A DNA stretch of 64,000 nucleotides, from positions 62,001 to 126,000 of the forward strand of contig NW_004085967.1 of NCBI RefSeq assembly GCF_000220395.1. Reading direction: 5' to 3'. Numbering within the stretch: position 1 is the stretch's first letter; every line of letters starts with the position of its first letter. Origin of the DNA: Ichthyophthirius multifiliis (lineage: Eukaryota > Ciliophora > Oligohymenophorea > Hymenostomatida). Made by a program: the position numbers and the translations under genes. This document shows positions 1 to 13,955 of the stretch, piece by piece. The notes beneath the pieces were generated by a model that was not told the DNA's origin, made no database searches, and saw only the letters and a list, made by a program, of their open reading frames with translations.

Positions 1-282
1 ATTAAAATAAAATTTAATAAGAAATATTTTTATTAAAAAGTAACTCATTTTATGTATTTTAAGTTATTTTTTTAATAAATTTATTAATTTTTTATTTTTA
101 ATTTTAAATTTTATCAATTTTTATTTTTTTATAAAGAAATTTTGAAAATATTAATATAATATTTTTTATTTTACAAAAATAAAATTATAAATAGTTAATA
201 AATTAAAAATAATAAGTTAAAAAATATAATTCAAACAAAATTTATATTCTAATAATAAATATTGACAAATCAAATAATATAT
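1..282. other. A/T-rich flank before the first gene
   Basis: Nearly pure A/T with no codon-like frame on either strand. It should hold the promoter and 5' UTR of the giant Asn/Gln-rich gene that starts at 283; no specific element is recognisable. Confidence 0.6.
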
Positions 283-2570
283 ATGGATTCAAAATTATAT
301 AAGTCATATAAAAATAACTATTTAAAAGATAATTATATTTATTAACATTAATCAAACATTAATTTAGATAGTATAATCAATAAATAATATTATTCAAGTA
401 ATGAATAAACACAGAGAAAAAATTATTAATATAAAACCAAATAAAACAGCCAAGATATCAAGTCTCTATTAATGGCTAAAGAAATGTTACATACTTAAAA
501 AGAAACTGATATGTAATTTTATATAAAAATAAAATAATTAAATTTATATTATAAATACACGCATATATATTTAAAATAAAAAAAAAGTTTTTATTAAGAA
601 TTATAAAAATAATTTGGATTAATAAAAAAAAGAAACATTAAGTATAATCCCAGAATTTTAATTAAAATTCTTAAAATAAAATGAATTTAAGTCCAATAAA
701 TTATACTAATTATACTTAAAATTTAAATAATAAATCAATATCTTTGACTACATTTAAAGAAAGAAAAAGAGATAAAAAATATTTTATAAACCTTTTGTAA
801 AGTTAAAAAATCGCAAAGACTAGTTATATACATAATAATATGCAGTTTAGTTAACATTTTCAATAAGAAATTTAGTCAAATTTAAAATAAGAAAATGTAA
901 ATAACTTTAATCGAAAAATGAGAGAATTTTAAAAATACATCAATGATTATAAAAGCAAATAAAATAAAAGTTTTGAATATTTAAAAAAGAATTTCAAAGA
1001 TTATTTAAATTCAAGTTTTAAAAAAAAATTATCAATAAATAATATAAAGTAGAAATTAAAGCTTAAAGAATATATAATATTAAGATGATAATTTAGATTA
1101 TACTACCAAATTTTTTAATAGTTTAAATTCTTCTATTATTGATAAATCAAAAACATTAAAAAATCTGCATTAAGTAAAAGTTTTTATTTTAAAAAAAAAA
1201 ATTCTTTAAATAATAATACATTAAAATTAAATTAATCTTTATAATAATTAAATAAAATTTCATTTCTTAAGAATAAATTTTCGTATTTTAATCCTATAGA
1301 ATCTTCATATTAACAAATTTCAAATAGATAATCAAATATTTTTAGTTAAAACAAAAGTAAATTAAATATATTAAATATATCAGTATTAAAAAATAATAAT
1401 AAATAAAAAAAAGGTTATTAGAATAAAAATAATGAATTTATTAATTTTTATGATGATAGTTTATTGAATACTTATAGTCGAAAAGATATTGACTCTCCTT
1501 ATTTTAATAAAACAATTAATAATTCGAAAAATTCATTAAATATTTCTCCTAATTTTTCTTATAATTCTAATAATTCATTCAGTTAAAAAAAATAAAGTCA
1601 ATTTTAATTTGAAAATAATGAAGAATAAATATTTAAATAAAGCTTTTTATAAAATAATTATTAAGAATACTAATAAATGCAGTATTAATAATAAATAAGA
1701 GATAAATTAAAAAATATATAAAAATAATAAAGATAAAAATTATAATAATAAAACTAAAATAATGATAATTAAAAATTCAAAAACTAAATCTATTAATAAT
1801 TATAATAATATAGTTTTTATAATTAAAATTAAAAAAATCATCTTTATGATACACAAAGAAAAGAAGATTTATATGAAAATAATAAAAATACAGATAAAAA
1901 ACAATATAATATATAAGAAACAGAAAAAAAAGAACAATAATAAATGGATATAAAAAAAATATAATTAATGTATAATAAATAAGAAAAATAAGAAGAATAA
2001 ATAAAAAATAAAAAGTTAAAAAATAGATTTAAATTAGTAAAATATAGACAAAAATTAAACGAATCAAAAATATCAATATCTAATAAATACTATAGATAAT
2101 AATACTAAAAGATAAGAAAACGAAATTTGTAATTAAGATAATAAAATGAAACATAATATCAATAGGATAATTAAGAAGAAAAAATGAAAATTAAAATAAA
2201 GATATTTATTTTTAAAATGATTAAGAATATAAAAAGAATAAAAATAAGAATAAGAATATGAAGAAGAATAAGAATAAGTAAAAGAGCAAGAATAAAAGTA
2301 AGAATAAGAAGATAATGAAAAATAAATATAAATATATTAAAATTAAAATTAATATAAATAATAATAAGAAAAAGTATATGAAAAAGAATAATAAAAAAAA
2401 TAATAATAGGAAAAAGAAAAAAATAAGGATAAGAATAAGAATAAGAATAAGAATAAGAAAAATATAAAGATATAGAATAAAAAAAGAAAAGAAAAAGAAT
2501 AATATTAAAAATAAGAAAAAGAATAATATTAAACAAAAGAATAAGAATAATAAAAATAATAATAATAATA

Positions 2571-2612
<42 letters not shown>

Positions 2613-5600
2613 TTTAATAAGATTATGAATATAAATAAGTATAAGAATATTAATAAATATTAGAATAAAAATAAGTATAAGAATAAGTTTAATAAATTGA
2701 ATATTCTAAAAATATTTAGAATTAAAAGTAAAATTTTACAGATATAATTTAAAATTAAAGATAAAAGCTTCCTTTATTCTAATAATAAACCTTATTTAAT
2801 AGTGATTAATCTATTAATATCAATTTTTAAAATAAAATGAATTATCCCTTTAATATTGATCATAATTCTCTTTCTATAGATTAGGAATTATAAATAATAT
2901 AATATAAATTTAATGAATAATAATCAATTATTTAAAATTAAATTTAAGTTTTTTAAGAAAATTAATCAATATGTAAAGATTAATCAAATATAGATATTAA
3001 CACAATTAATAATATTAATAATAATTTAAAATAAGATTAAATATCAAATAATTTTGATTAATAATATTAATAAAATATCTAAGAAATTAATTTTTAACCA
3101 AACTCTAATTATATAAAGAATTAATAGAATTTTTTAAATATACCAGATTAATAAATAATTGATAATAAATTTTCTTAAAATCCTATTTAATCTTAACAAA
3201 TATTTCATATACCTTCTATAAATTAACAAAATTAGCTATATAATAATCAAGTTCCTAATATTTAATCTTAAAATTATAATAATTTACCTTCATTTTAGAA
3301 TATATCAATTAATAACTCTTAACCAAATAATCTTAATGTTTAAATTCCTTAAAATACAAATAATTCTTATTACCTAAAAGAACCTAATATTAATAATTCT
3401 ATATCCTTACAACATAAACCAAACTAAAATAGTTAATAAGAAAATTCAAACTAGAGTATAAAAAACTAAAATAGCTAATAATAAAATTATATTGAAGTTC
3501 ATAATTAAAACTAAATAAACTAAATTTAAAAAAATAAATAACAAGAAATTTTATTTTCAAATAGTTCATAAAAAACAAATTCTTTTTTAAATTAAAGTCA
3601 AGAAAATTCATAAAATAAAGATGTTTCTTATTTAAAAATAGAAAATAATATTAAAACATAAGAATAAATATAAAATATGAGCGATTAAATGTAATCACAA
3701 TAATAATTATATTAAGAATAATAAAAAGTAGATATATATAATCAAATAGCAAAAATAAACTAATAAAAAAGTCTTTAAACAAATACCTAGAATAAAAGTC
3801 ATGATACAATACAATTTTAATTAGAAAATAGTTTCAAATCGAATTCAAACTAATTAAATTTATGTAATATAACATAACATTTTAATGATTTAATGAAATC
3901 ATAGTAAAAATCAAGCAAACATAATACTTTAAATTAAAATTTTAATTCAAATAAATCTTTTGAACAGAAATAAAGTACAATTTTAAATGATAATAATGAT
4001 TTTATTGATGAACAAAAAGATATGTCTTTATAATCAAAAAAAGATAATTTTTCAAAAAAAAATTCTTAAAAATAATTGGATAATTCAAATATTTTTACAG
4101 AAAATAAAAAAAATAGTCATTATTCGAATTCATTTGATGAAAATCCAAAGATAAACGAATCTTCATCTTTTTAAGGAAATTCAAATATAAAATCTTAATT
4201 ATCAAATCTTAATAATCATTCATAATTAAATTAATCAAATAATATCAATTTACATTCTAATAATAAAAATTAATTTTATAATATGGGTAATGATTAATCT
4301 CAAATAATAAATAAATAACCCTTATAATAATATAAACATATTTCTAATGTAACTAATAATACATAACAATAATAAGGAAAATTATGTAATTCTTATTAAT
4401 AATTAAATGAGATCCTATAAGAAAAAATATCGTAAATTGATATTAGTAAGGATTTCTTTAATCTTCGAAATTTCTCATATGATAATATATATGAAAGAAA
4501 ATATGCTTCATAAAATAGTTTTTCTAAAAGCACAAATTCTAGTCCAAAAAGAAATAAACATTTTATTTAATAAGAACAGAAAATTAAAAAATTGAAAGAA
4601 AGCATAGTTAATAATATTTATTAAAAAAAATATGAAAGTGAGGTTAAAAATTCTCTAATTATTAATAATTAACAAAATTCTTTTTTAAATGATTAATAAA
4701 TCCAAAAACTTAAATTAATGTTACCTATTACTAAATACAATGATTAAAATATTGTTTTATTAAGAAAAGATTATAATAATAATTATTTATAAATTTATGA
4801 ATAATAAAATAAAAATAATGAAAGTTCTTTTATTTAAAAAACCTAAAAGGATAAAACTGAAAAAAACCTAAATAAGTTTTCTTAATAAAGTGAAAAAAAA
4901 AATCCAGAAATAAATAATAAAAAACAATAAAAATTTACAAAAAATTCTAATAAAAAAATTAGTATTAATATCCAACAAATCTAAGATGAAGATAAAATGA
5001 GTTTTGATAAAAATATTAATCCTATAAATTAAATTTCTAATAAATGTAATAGTAATAATAATAGCAAATATGTTAATATTATAAATAATAGTAATATTAA
5101 ATTAAATAAAAATAATTATAATAATAATAGTAATCCTAATATTAATAATAATAATAATAATAATAATTTTAATTGTAATAATAAACTTAATTCTATTAAT
5201 AATAATATAAATATAAATAAGAATTTTAATATTAAGAATAATCTTAGTACTAAGAATAATCTTAGTACTAAGAATAATCTAAGTACTAAGAATAATCTTA
5301 AAACTAAGAATAATATTGATACTAATAAACTCATTAATAATAATAGAAATTCTGCTAATAATAATGATTCTCCTAAAAAAAATAACAATTTCTTTAGTGG
5401 CAATAATTTTAATAATGTTTTAACAAAAAATAATTCTTGTATACTTAAAAAAAAGAATCTTTAAATAATCCTACTTAAAATGCTGATTATATAATAACGG
5501 ATAATTAAAATTAACTAAAATAATTAGAAAAAAGTACTTTAGTTTAAACTAATTATCCCCTATTTAAATAAAAAACTAAAACCAATAAACTCCTATTTAA

Positions 5601-7324
5601 AATAAAAGAAATTAATTATGCATATCCTGTTTAAACAAAATAATAAAATATCGAATAATTATTATAAAACTCTTCAATTTAATAATTAAATAATAGTAAA
5701 AAAAATAACAATACTCAAAATATTTAAAATTTAAAATTAGATTAGTAATCAACTTAAAATGCTTTTAGTTAATAATAATTATTTGCTAATGATTAATATT
5801 ATGGATATGATTAATAATAATAAGGTAATTAAAAATCTCACTCTTTAATTGGTAACTTTTAATAACATAATTAATTTGTTTAAGAACATTAAGTTAGCTT
5901 TAATATTCCCAATCAAAATTAAATTTAGAAAAAGAATCTAAATGATTAAAAATAGAATCAGTAAAAGCAAAACAAAAAATATTAAATTATTTAATTTTTT
6001 TTTATTTATAGTTTTTTTAATTTATCATATCCTAATTTTGAAATAATAAATGATAAAGAATAAGGAATCGAAATTATTTAAAAAAGTATATATAATACAA
6101 ATAAAAATTAGAGTTATACAAAATTTTAAAATTAAGATTTTTAAAATAATTTAATAAAAGCTTATTTAAAAGAGATAGAAAAAAATAAAATATTTTAATA
6201 AACCTATAAAATATAAGACATATCTTTTTTAAGAAAATAAAATTTAAAAATACAATTAGCATTAATTTTATCTTTTAAACTAACAAACTTTTAACATAAA
6301 AGATTAACTTTCTTTTTTAAAAAGTTAAGTAATTATAATAAATAGAAAAAAAAATATATTTAAGTTCAAACATATGTTCTAACAAATAAGATATACAAAT
6401 TAATGTAAATGAGAAAATTCGAATCATTTTATTAAATAAAAAAGATTTATTATGTATAAAATTAAATAACGGAAATAAGAAGTTAAAACAAATAGCTAAT
6501 TATAATTTTAATTCAGATAAATTTTAATAATTAAAAGTGTACTAAAATTTATTTACAATTAATAAAGACTGTTAAATTTATTTTAAAGTAATATTATTAT
6601 GTAACATAATCAAGTACTTTAAAAAAAAAAAATTATTACTTGCATTTAATTGTATTTATTTTCATAAAAACAATAACCATTAATAATATGAATAAGAAAA
6701 AATAAATTATGACATTACTTTAAAAAATAATTAAAATAATTTCAAGCAATATAAAAAGGAAATTCATGTCATACAATATACTAGTAAGATAGAAACAAAA
6801 CTAAATCTTTATATGGATCATATAATAGTATTCATTAAAAAAACTAAACACTTAAATTATAAATTATTCGACTTTTCAAATTAATAACAAATATTAAATA
6901 ATAGAATGGATATGATAAAAAATAAAAAAATATCTGAAAGTGAACATAAATTTAATACTGATAACAAATTAAACTAATAATAAAATTAAATTTAAGAGGT
7001 TTTTAACTATCACAATCAATTAGAATAATGCTATTAATTCTATTTAAATATGAAAAATAACTAGAATAAAAATAAGAATTCATAATAAAAGAAAGATTGT
7101 ATTAATGATAAAAAACTGAATAAAAATAGCTTATATAAGCCTAAAGCTTAAAACTTACCTATTTATCAAAAAGTTATTGATAATTAAAAAGAAAGTATAT
7201 CTAAACAATTCAAAAATTTTAATAAAAAAATTGTGATGGAATGTGAAAGTAAAACAGTTAATTATAAGCCTTAATTATGTGCTTTTTCTTCTGTTAAAAC
7301 TATTAAAAAAAATAATAAATTATG
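283..7324 (+). CDS. Giant Asn/Gln-rich low-complexity protein, unknown function
   Basis: Not recognised. With TAA/TAG as Gln a nearly continuous reading runs from ATG 283 (MDSKLYKSYKNNYL...) to TGA 7322-7324, about 2,100-2,200 residues. GT..AG introns that restore the frame are seen at 513-598, 1015-1084 and 1174-1271; others are likely near 2.2-2.8 kb and about 5.99 kb. The body is dominated by Asn, Gln, Ser and Lys, with an E/Q/K-rich stretch near 2.2-2.6 kb, four KNNLST-like hexapeptides (5234-5305) and poly-Asn runs. The last 300 residues are less biased (for example NLPIYQKVIDNQKE, KKIVMECESK) and may be a small folded domain. The frame changes at an A8 run (5447-5454); one extra A, or a 17-nt intron at 5439-5455, would restore it. 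Prion-like composition suggests a scaffold or condensate protein, but this is only inference. Confidence 0.75.
2556..2612. repeat. (AAT)n microsatellite inside coding sequence
   Basis: A run of AAT/ATA triplets lies inside the giant Asn/Gln-rich gene. It reads as poly-Asn or poly-Gln depending on frame, and the frame is not certain here. Confidence 0.8.
5234..5305 (+). repeat. 18-bp tandem repeat (KNNLST x4)
   Basis: Four imperfect copies of an 18-bp unit encode KNNLST, KNNLST, KNNLST and KNNLKT in frame within the giant Asn-rich protein. Copies differ by single bases, as expected for recent slippage. Confidence 0.85.
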
Positions 7325-8141
7325 AAAATTAATACTAAAATTATATAAATATAAAAGATTTAATAATTTTTTATATATTTTAAAAAATAATTATAATTTT
7401 TTTTTAAATAATATATAAAAAAAATTAAATATAAATAATATATATATTTAAAGAAATTAAAACAATTATAATACAAAATAATAAGAATATTATTATAAAA
7501 AAATTTGATAAAATTTAAATAATTAATTTAAAAAAAAAAAAAATTAATTGTAAAATTTTAAAATAAAAAAAAATACATTATAATATAAATTATATTACTA
7601 TAATTAAAATTTAAATAAATAAAAAATTAATTAAGTATATGCATGTATTAATAAATATAAATATAAAAAAAATATATAATTATATATAAATTATATAACT
7701 AAATATCTTAATTTATGATTAATTTTTTTTTATAAATTTATTATTTTTTTTTTTTATATAAAAATGTAATTTTTTATTTATTTATTTGTGTTTATATATT
7801 AATTTAAAATTTATTATAAAATAATTTTTTATAATAAAACTAAATAATTTATGTTCAGTTTTAATATAGAAATTAAAAAAAAAATTAAATTTATTTAAAT
7901 AGTTTCTAATATTTTGTTTATTATTTATTTTTTAATATTTAATTTTTTTAAATTAATATTAATTTTCATTTCATAATTAAAATAAATTTATAAAAAATTC
8001 TTATAAATCTATTAAAATAAAAATTAATTAAGAATATTTTTAAAAAATTTATTAATGATTTTATAATAATGAAATTAATTATTAGCTAATATTTCTACTA
8101 TATATAAATATATATGAATAATAATATATATTTATTTAATA
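7325..8141. other. Intergenic, tail-to-tail
   Basis: About 0.8 kb between the 3' ends of the giant Asn-rich gene and the minus-strand coiled-coil gene. Almost only A and T; nothing identifiable. Confidence 0.6.
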
Positions 8142-9990
8142 TCAATTATTATATTAATTTTTATATAAATTATTAATTTTTTCATAAGAATTTATTTATT
8201 TTTCTAATTATTTAAATTAATAATCTTAAATATTTTTTTTATCAAATCCTTAATTATATATATAAGCTGAATTTTTTTAAAACTAGTTTTCTTTAATTTT
8301 AATATCTTATTTTAGTAAATTGCCTAACTTTTTACTAAATTTAACTTGTTTACTTTTTGTTTACATATTAACAAATATATAATTTTTATTATTATCATCA
8401 TAATTTTCTTTTTATTAGCTTTTAAAATTATGTGCGTTAGGTAAAATACTTACACTTTATTAATTATTTTATAAATAAGGATTTATATTTTTCAAAATTT
8501 AATTTTAATGTAAATGACTTTTGTTTAAAAAATAATTCTTCTTTTTTAATGATAATATTTAAGACGTACTTTTTATTTTTTTAACAGAACATGGTTTATA
8601 TAATTCATCCTTTTTCGCTTAATCAATTTTCGAAGATTATTCTTGAATAAATTTTTAAATAGTACTATTACCTCTTAATTTATTTTAATCAATAAATTAT
8701 TACATTAAAGATTAAGAGCTTATATTATTTTCTTTATTAAATATCTTTTTACTGTCCTTTTATTAATTTTTTTATACATTTTCTTTTTTTTCATTTGTTT
8801 AATTTGATTTATTATTTTCTTCATTTTTTTTATTATTTTTTTAAATATCTTAATTTAAAATATCATAATATCTTTATTCAAAAATAATGGATTTTCTTTT
8901 AATATTTTGAACATTACCAATAATATGTATACTAGTCCTTAATTTATTTAATAGTTCTTAACTATAACTACTCTTTTATTAATTTTGCTCATTTTAGATT
9001 TTCTCATGACAATCTTAATTACTCTCAGATATTTCTTCAGAAAAATTATTACTATTATCAATTTTAATATTAGAGTTTACGTTTTTACACTTTTAGAGTA
9101 ATTTTTATGGACCTTTTTAAGCAGGCGATTATTTTCGAGAAGTTTTTAATCTAATAATTTTTATTTTCTGTTTTTTAATCATAATCTTTTGATTTATCTT
9201 TATTTTATTAATTATCAATATTTTATTCTTCATATATAATTTATTAATAAATATTTTTTTCATTTTTATAAGATTAATATTATGATGTATTTTGAGAATT
9301 TAAAAAACAAATTAGTTTCTATTTTTTTGGAACTATACTTTCTTATGTTTCTTTCATTGGCTAATTTAAATTCATTTAATAGTTTATCTCTTTTAAGTTT
9401 TTTTAGATTTCTAATTTTTTATTTGCTGTTTGTATCACTCCAATGTAATTTATATTATCTAGTTTTTTTTAGTTTCTTAACATCCTAATATCTTTTGTAT
9501 TATTTAATTCTTTATTATTGAGTTTATAAATATATTATCTAATCTTATTTATTTGCTTGTTTATTATCCGGTTTAAGAACAATAACAGCTTTTTCTTCTT
9601 ATATGTATTTTTTCTTTTAATTTATTATCTTTTTCTATTTTAAATTATTATATAGTCGATTCTTAATCAAATAAATTATATTTAAGTCTTTCTATAGGTG
9701 TTATTTATCCTGTTAATTATAATTATTTTAATATTAATTTATTTAATTTTACTTGAATTGTTGCTAGATTTATTATTATTAGTTGTATATATCAAATAGT
9801 ATTGGTTAAATTAATTTTAAGATTATTAAAATAATTTTTGTTTTTTCTTCATAAGATTATTGTTTTATGCTTCAATAATTGAATTATTTTATTGATTGGA
9901 TTAATTTTTTTCATTTATTTATAGACTATTTTTAATTAAACTGTTATTTTTGTTTATTATTATTCTGTATTTTTAAATAATTTAATTCAT
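8142..9990 (-). CDS. Coiled-coil, Gln/Asn/Lys-rich protein, unknown function
   Basis: Not recognised. Read on the minus strand from ATG 9988-9990 to TGA 8142-8144. The 3' two thirds is one clean code-6 frame of several hundred codons (for example NKLRGNSTIQKFIQEQ, KPCSVKKIKSTSQ). The N-terminal part needs introns: one likely ends with ..AACAG before DQITPIERLKYNLFDQE, another (about 56 nt, around 9430-9490) removes an in-frame TGA. A heptad-like stretch (LLENNRLLKKVHKNYSK) suggests a coiled coil in the middle. Composition is rich in K, N, Q, E and S, with no transmembrane segment or catalytic motif seen. The exon edges between about 9.0 and 9.8 kb are uncertain. Confidence 0.6.
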
Positions 9991-11185
9991 AATATTTTCT
10001 TTCTCTTATTTTTTTTTAAATTAAGATAAAAATTTATGAATATTTTTTTGTTTTTTTTAATTTTCTTTCAATAAAAATATAAAATTAATAGTATTTAATC
10101 GTTTAATAATATAAATTTTAAATATAATTAATATAAATATTAATTTTTATAAATAATTTAGCTTTTTCCTATTTTTGTTTATTTAATTAGTATAAATTAA
10201 TTTAGATTAAATAATGATATAATAATAATTATTTAATGTTCATATATTAATAAAAATAAATATAAAATAATTAATATTATAAATATTTTTTTTTTAATAT
10301 ATTAAATTTGTTTCAAAAAAAAATTAAATATAATTTTTTTTTTAATAATTTAATATAATTAATATACTGTTATATAAATAATATTTTTTTTACAAAACAA
10401 TTTTCTTAAATTTATTTTTGTATAAAATAGTCAACAATAACATAGGTTTTTAGAATTGAGTTATATTAAATTATTAAAATGAATAGTTTTAAACCTATTA
10501 TAAATAATAAATAAAAAATTTTACTTTCATAATAAAAACTTTAATAATTTAAAAAAATGAATATTAAATGTTTTAATGAATAAATTAACTATATTAATTT
10601 AATTGTAGAAATTTTAATCTTAAAAAAATAATAATAATAAGAAATAGATTTATAAATGATTATAATATAGTTTTAAATAATAATTATAATAAATTTAACA
10701 ATATTTATTTTTTATAAATAAAATATTAGATTAATAGTTTTAATAATTAATTTTATTTATTATTTTTTAAAAAATCTATAAATTATTTTTTTTGATAATT
10801 ATTTATTTTAAACCTTTTGTAAATATAATTTTTTATTTATTTAATATAATTATCAAATTTTTTGTTTTTTTTAAATATTTAATAATATTTTTTTTTATAT
10901 ATATATAGATATAAAATATTAAATTTTTAAATTTAATCTATATTTAAAAATAAATTAAAAATTGTTATTTTTATTTTAAAAAATAATTGCAAAATTCAAA
11001 TATATTTTAATCTAAATATAAAAAAAACGCAAAATATATAAATAATAATATATAAAATAAATACAATTTATAAATAATTATTAATTATCATAAAGTAAAA
11101 TTTAATATTCATTTAAAAATATTTAGTAAATTATTTTTTAATAAATATATTTAGTAAAATTAAAAAAAGCAATATTTTACAGAAA
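9991..11185. other. Intergenic, possible minor ORF only
   Basis: Divergent upstream region of the coiled-coil gene and the CXC gene. A plus-strand ATG at 10479 opens about 60 codon-like residues (MNSFKPIINNKQKILLS..), but the frame dissolves into A/T noise with no clear stop. No other feature is supported. Confidence 0.5.
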
Positions 11186-12589
11186 ATGAACAATAAAAAT
11201 AAATAAGAAACTAAGTCATAAGATGAGTAAGCTTATTATTTAAATCATAATTTAAGTTTGCTACTTTAATGTTAAAACGATACAATATTTAAACCTTTTG
11301 CATTTTCACTAAATGATTTTAATGAATAAATAATAGAATCTTAGATTATATGTAAAAATTAAAGTGAAAGTAAAGCAAATAAAAATGAAAACTAATCTAT
11401 TAATTTTATTCAATAAGCAAAAAACATGTATTAAAAATAAATATCCTTAAAATATTTTTATTTTTTAAATATTCAATTAGACTAGAGAAATCTAAATAAA
11501 ATTTAAATTAATAATATTATGGTTTTGAACCTAATGAATTAATTTTTAAACCAAAACCTATAAAATATATTGAAAATTATAGTCTAGAATACGAAAGGTA
11601 AACAAAAAAATTAAGAAATATTATAAATAAAAAGTTAAATAAAAATCAATTATTAAATTAAAAAAATTATATAAAAAAAAACTAAAATTAAGATACATCT
11701 CTTTTTTTAATTATTAAATAGTGCTCCTTAATAAAACACTACTTAAAAATATAATAACTAAAAAAACTAATAAAATGAAAGTTTTATAAAACTAATATAA
11801 AAATAATAATTAAATAGTGATACAAAATATAGTAACTAAAAAAAAAATCAAAGCTAAGAAAATAACTTATTTTTTTAAAATTCTAGTAATACTAACTTTA
11901 AATTCTAATCATAAGGAGATGATAATAAACATTAAATATCACCTAAATCAAAACAAGATAATGATTAAAAATATAAAAAATGTAATTGTAAAAAATCTAA
12001 ATGCTTAAAACTATATTGTGATTGTTTTGCGAATGGAGAAAAATGCTCAAAAAAATGTAATTGTGAAGGATGTAGTAATAAAGCTGATAATTTAGAAAGA
12101 AAAAATGCTATAGTTAAATTTCTAGAAAAACATCCATATGATAATGATATATTATAAAAATTCAAAAGAAAAGAAAATAATAAAAAAGGATGTAATTGCT
12201 ATAAATCTGGCTGTAATAAAAAATATTGTGAATGTTATAATTTAGGAATATAATGTGGAACATATTGTAAATGTATAGATTGTAAAAATAAAAATAATTT
12301 AAATGAATAAAATTCAAATCAATTTTAAAGTGTTGAAAGAGTTTTCTAAATAGAAAATAATGAAAATATTAATAATACTAATTAATAAGTAGGCTATAAT
12401 AAATGTATATAGAATCCATTAAAAAAATTTAAAAGCAATGATGATAAATAAGTTAAAATATAAATATACGAAAAAGAAATGTTAGGATTATTCGAAAAAG
12501 TTAGTAAAATTTTTATTAATCAATATATAAGTCATTTTAAAGAATTATAATAATATAAATTATTTTAAAAATAAGTTAATTAACATTGA
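11186..12589 (+). CDS. CXC-domain (tesmin/TSO1/LIN54-type) DNA-binding protein
   Basis: Likely a sequence-specific DNA-binding protein of the family that includes LIN54, tesmin and plant TSO1. It carries two cysteine-rich CXC motifs separated by a linker. The first contains CNCKKSKCLKLYCDCF, then CSKKCNCEGC. The second contains CNCYKSGCNKKYCECY, then CGTYCKCIDCKN. The linker (RKNAIVKFLEKHPYDN) is of the family's usual kind. Two GT..AG introns (11428-11480 and 11598-11721) restore the frame; the spliced product is 408 residues from ATG 11186 to TGA 12587-12589. The N-terminal half is Asn/Gln/Ser-rich and the C-terminus has a short helical tail, as in LIN54. In other eukaryotes LIN54 is the CHR-promoter-binding subunit of MuvB. 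A three-repeat MYB and a LIN9 homologue lie elsewhere in this window. Assignment as LIN54 rather than another CXC protein is inference. Confidence 0.9.
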
Positions 12590-12805
12590 AAATTATTTAA
12601 AAAAAAAATTAAATTAAAACGCTTTCAAATATTATTCTTTTTAATATAATTAAAAATATTTATTGCATAAAATTATGTATTTATTGATTTTTATTTTAGT
12701 ATATTCTTTTATTTAATTTTTACTAAAAATATATATTTTATTTATCCTTTTATTATTATTAAAATTATTTATTAAAAATAAAAGATATATTTAAAAAAAA
12801 AAAAT

Positions 12806-13955
12806 ATGAAAAACTTTTTTAAATTTTTTAAATTTAACTAAAATTTAGAAGGTGTCCCTACTATGAAAATGTATTAAATGAATGCTAATAGCATGATATT
12901 ACAATATTAAAAAATTTAAAAGCAAATGAACGTTGTTATTCTTGTGAAATATCTATTTGCTACGTTTGCTCATAAAAACATTTCCATAAGCATTGCGATG
13001 TTGAATGTAAAAAAAAAAAATCATATTTTAGTTTAAAAAATATTATTTTATTAATATAATTTTTACAAAAAAATAAAAATACTTAACTTAAATTTTATAA
13101 AAATATAGGGGGATTTGATTCATATAGAAAATATAATTTAGCCCCAAAAAGTGAGAAAAGTAAAGACTTTAATTTAGGCTATTTAGCAAAATTAACATTA
13201 ACAAATTTGAAATGTCCATGTGGTAGAATAAAAAAACATGATAATAATTATATTCAAAATAAAAACATAAAAAAAGGAAGCAACATTGAAAATGAAAAAA
13301 ATGCAGGAATATGTGCAGCATGTGGAACTGCAACGTGTTCAACTGAATGTCATAATAAATATGCAAATGAAACAAATTAATGTACATTTTAACATAATTT
13401 TACAATTCCTTTAGAAAACTAAACTTTACGTTCAATCTTATTTAGAAATATATATTATTTATTCGATAATACATATGGGAAAGGTGTCCCTGTAGCAAAA
13501 ACTTCTAGTTATTTTATATAAGGATATTTAAGTGATAAAAGAAACGAAGTCTATTTATAGAGAGGTTTTAGAATATATGGAAATCCTTCAGATGAAACTT
13601 TATAAAATTTAGAAGTTTATAATAAGGTTAATATAGATTATATTAATAATAAAGCACGAGTTTGTGTGTGCAAATGTAATATTTGCACTTCAAGGAGTAT
13701 TCATCCTATTAATAATTGTATGCCTAAATGTTTATCTGATGAAAGTTTAGTAATAAAATTATATTTTATTTTTATTTTTTTAATTTGTTTGTAAAGATAA
13801 AATAAGAGGTTAATATAGTTTAAGAATTTTAATAATAATGTAATTGTAAATGTGAATTCTGTACTTCAGGAATTTTAATTACTTCTCATTCTAAAGTATA
13901 GTGTTTATTTCATTGTAGCCTTTCAGGTTTCTATTAGCAAAATATATAATAATGA
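12806..13955 (+). CDS. Cysteine-rich protein with multiple zinc-binding-like motifs
   Basis: Not assigned to a family. The coding frame is clear from about 12853 (CPYYENVLNECQQHDI) to TGA 13953-13955. An intron at 13007-13108 and another near 13750-13830 are needed. The first exon is unresolved: ATG 12806 is in a different frame, so the true start may be upstream or a base may be missing. Cys/His clusters come in order: CYSCEISICYVCSQKH..H..C (B-box-like), CPCGRIKKHDN.., CAACGTATCSTECHNKY..C, then two similar CxCxCxxC units (CVCKCNICTS and CNCKCEFCTSG), each followed by further Cys/His. The spacing does not match RING, UBR or PHD well. It lies 216 bp after the CXC gene on the same strand. It may be a ciliate-specific zinc protein. 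Confidence 0.7.

Noticed and set aside
5116-5403. Minus-strand Leu-rich repeat-like ORF (VLRLFL units)
   Set aside because: Antisense of the KNNLST coding repeats; not a leucine-rich repeat protein.
10479-10800. Plus-strand reading starting MNSFKPIINN
   Set aside because: Codon-like for about 60 residues only, then A/T noise without a nearby stop. With TGA as sole stop, open frames this long are common in such DNA.
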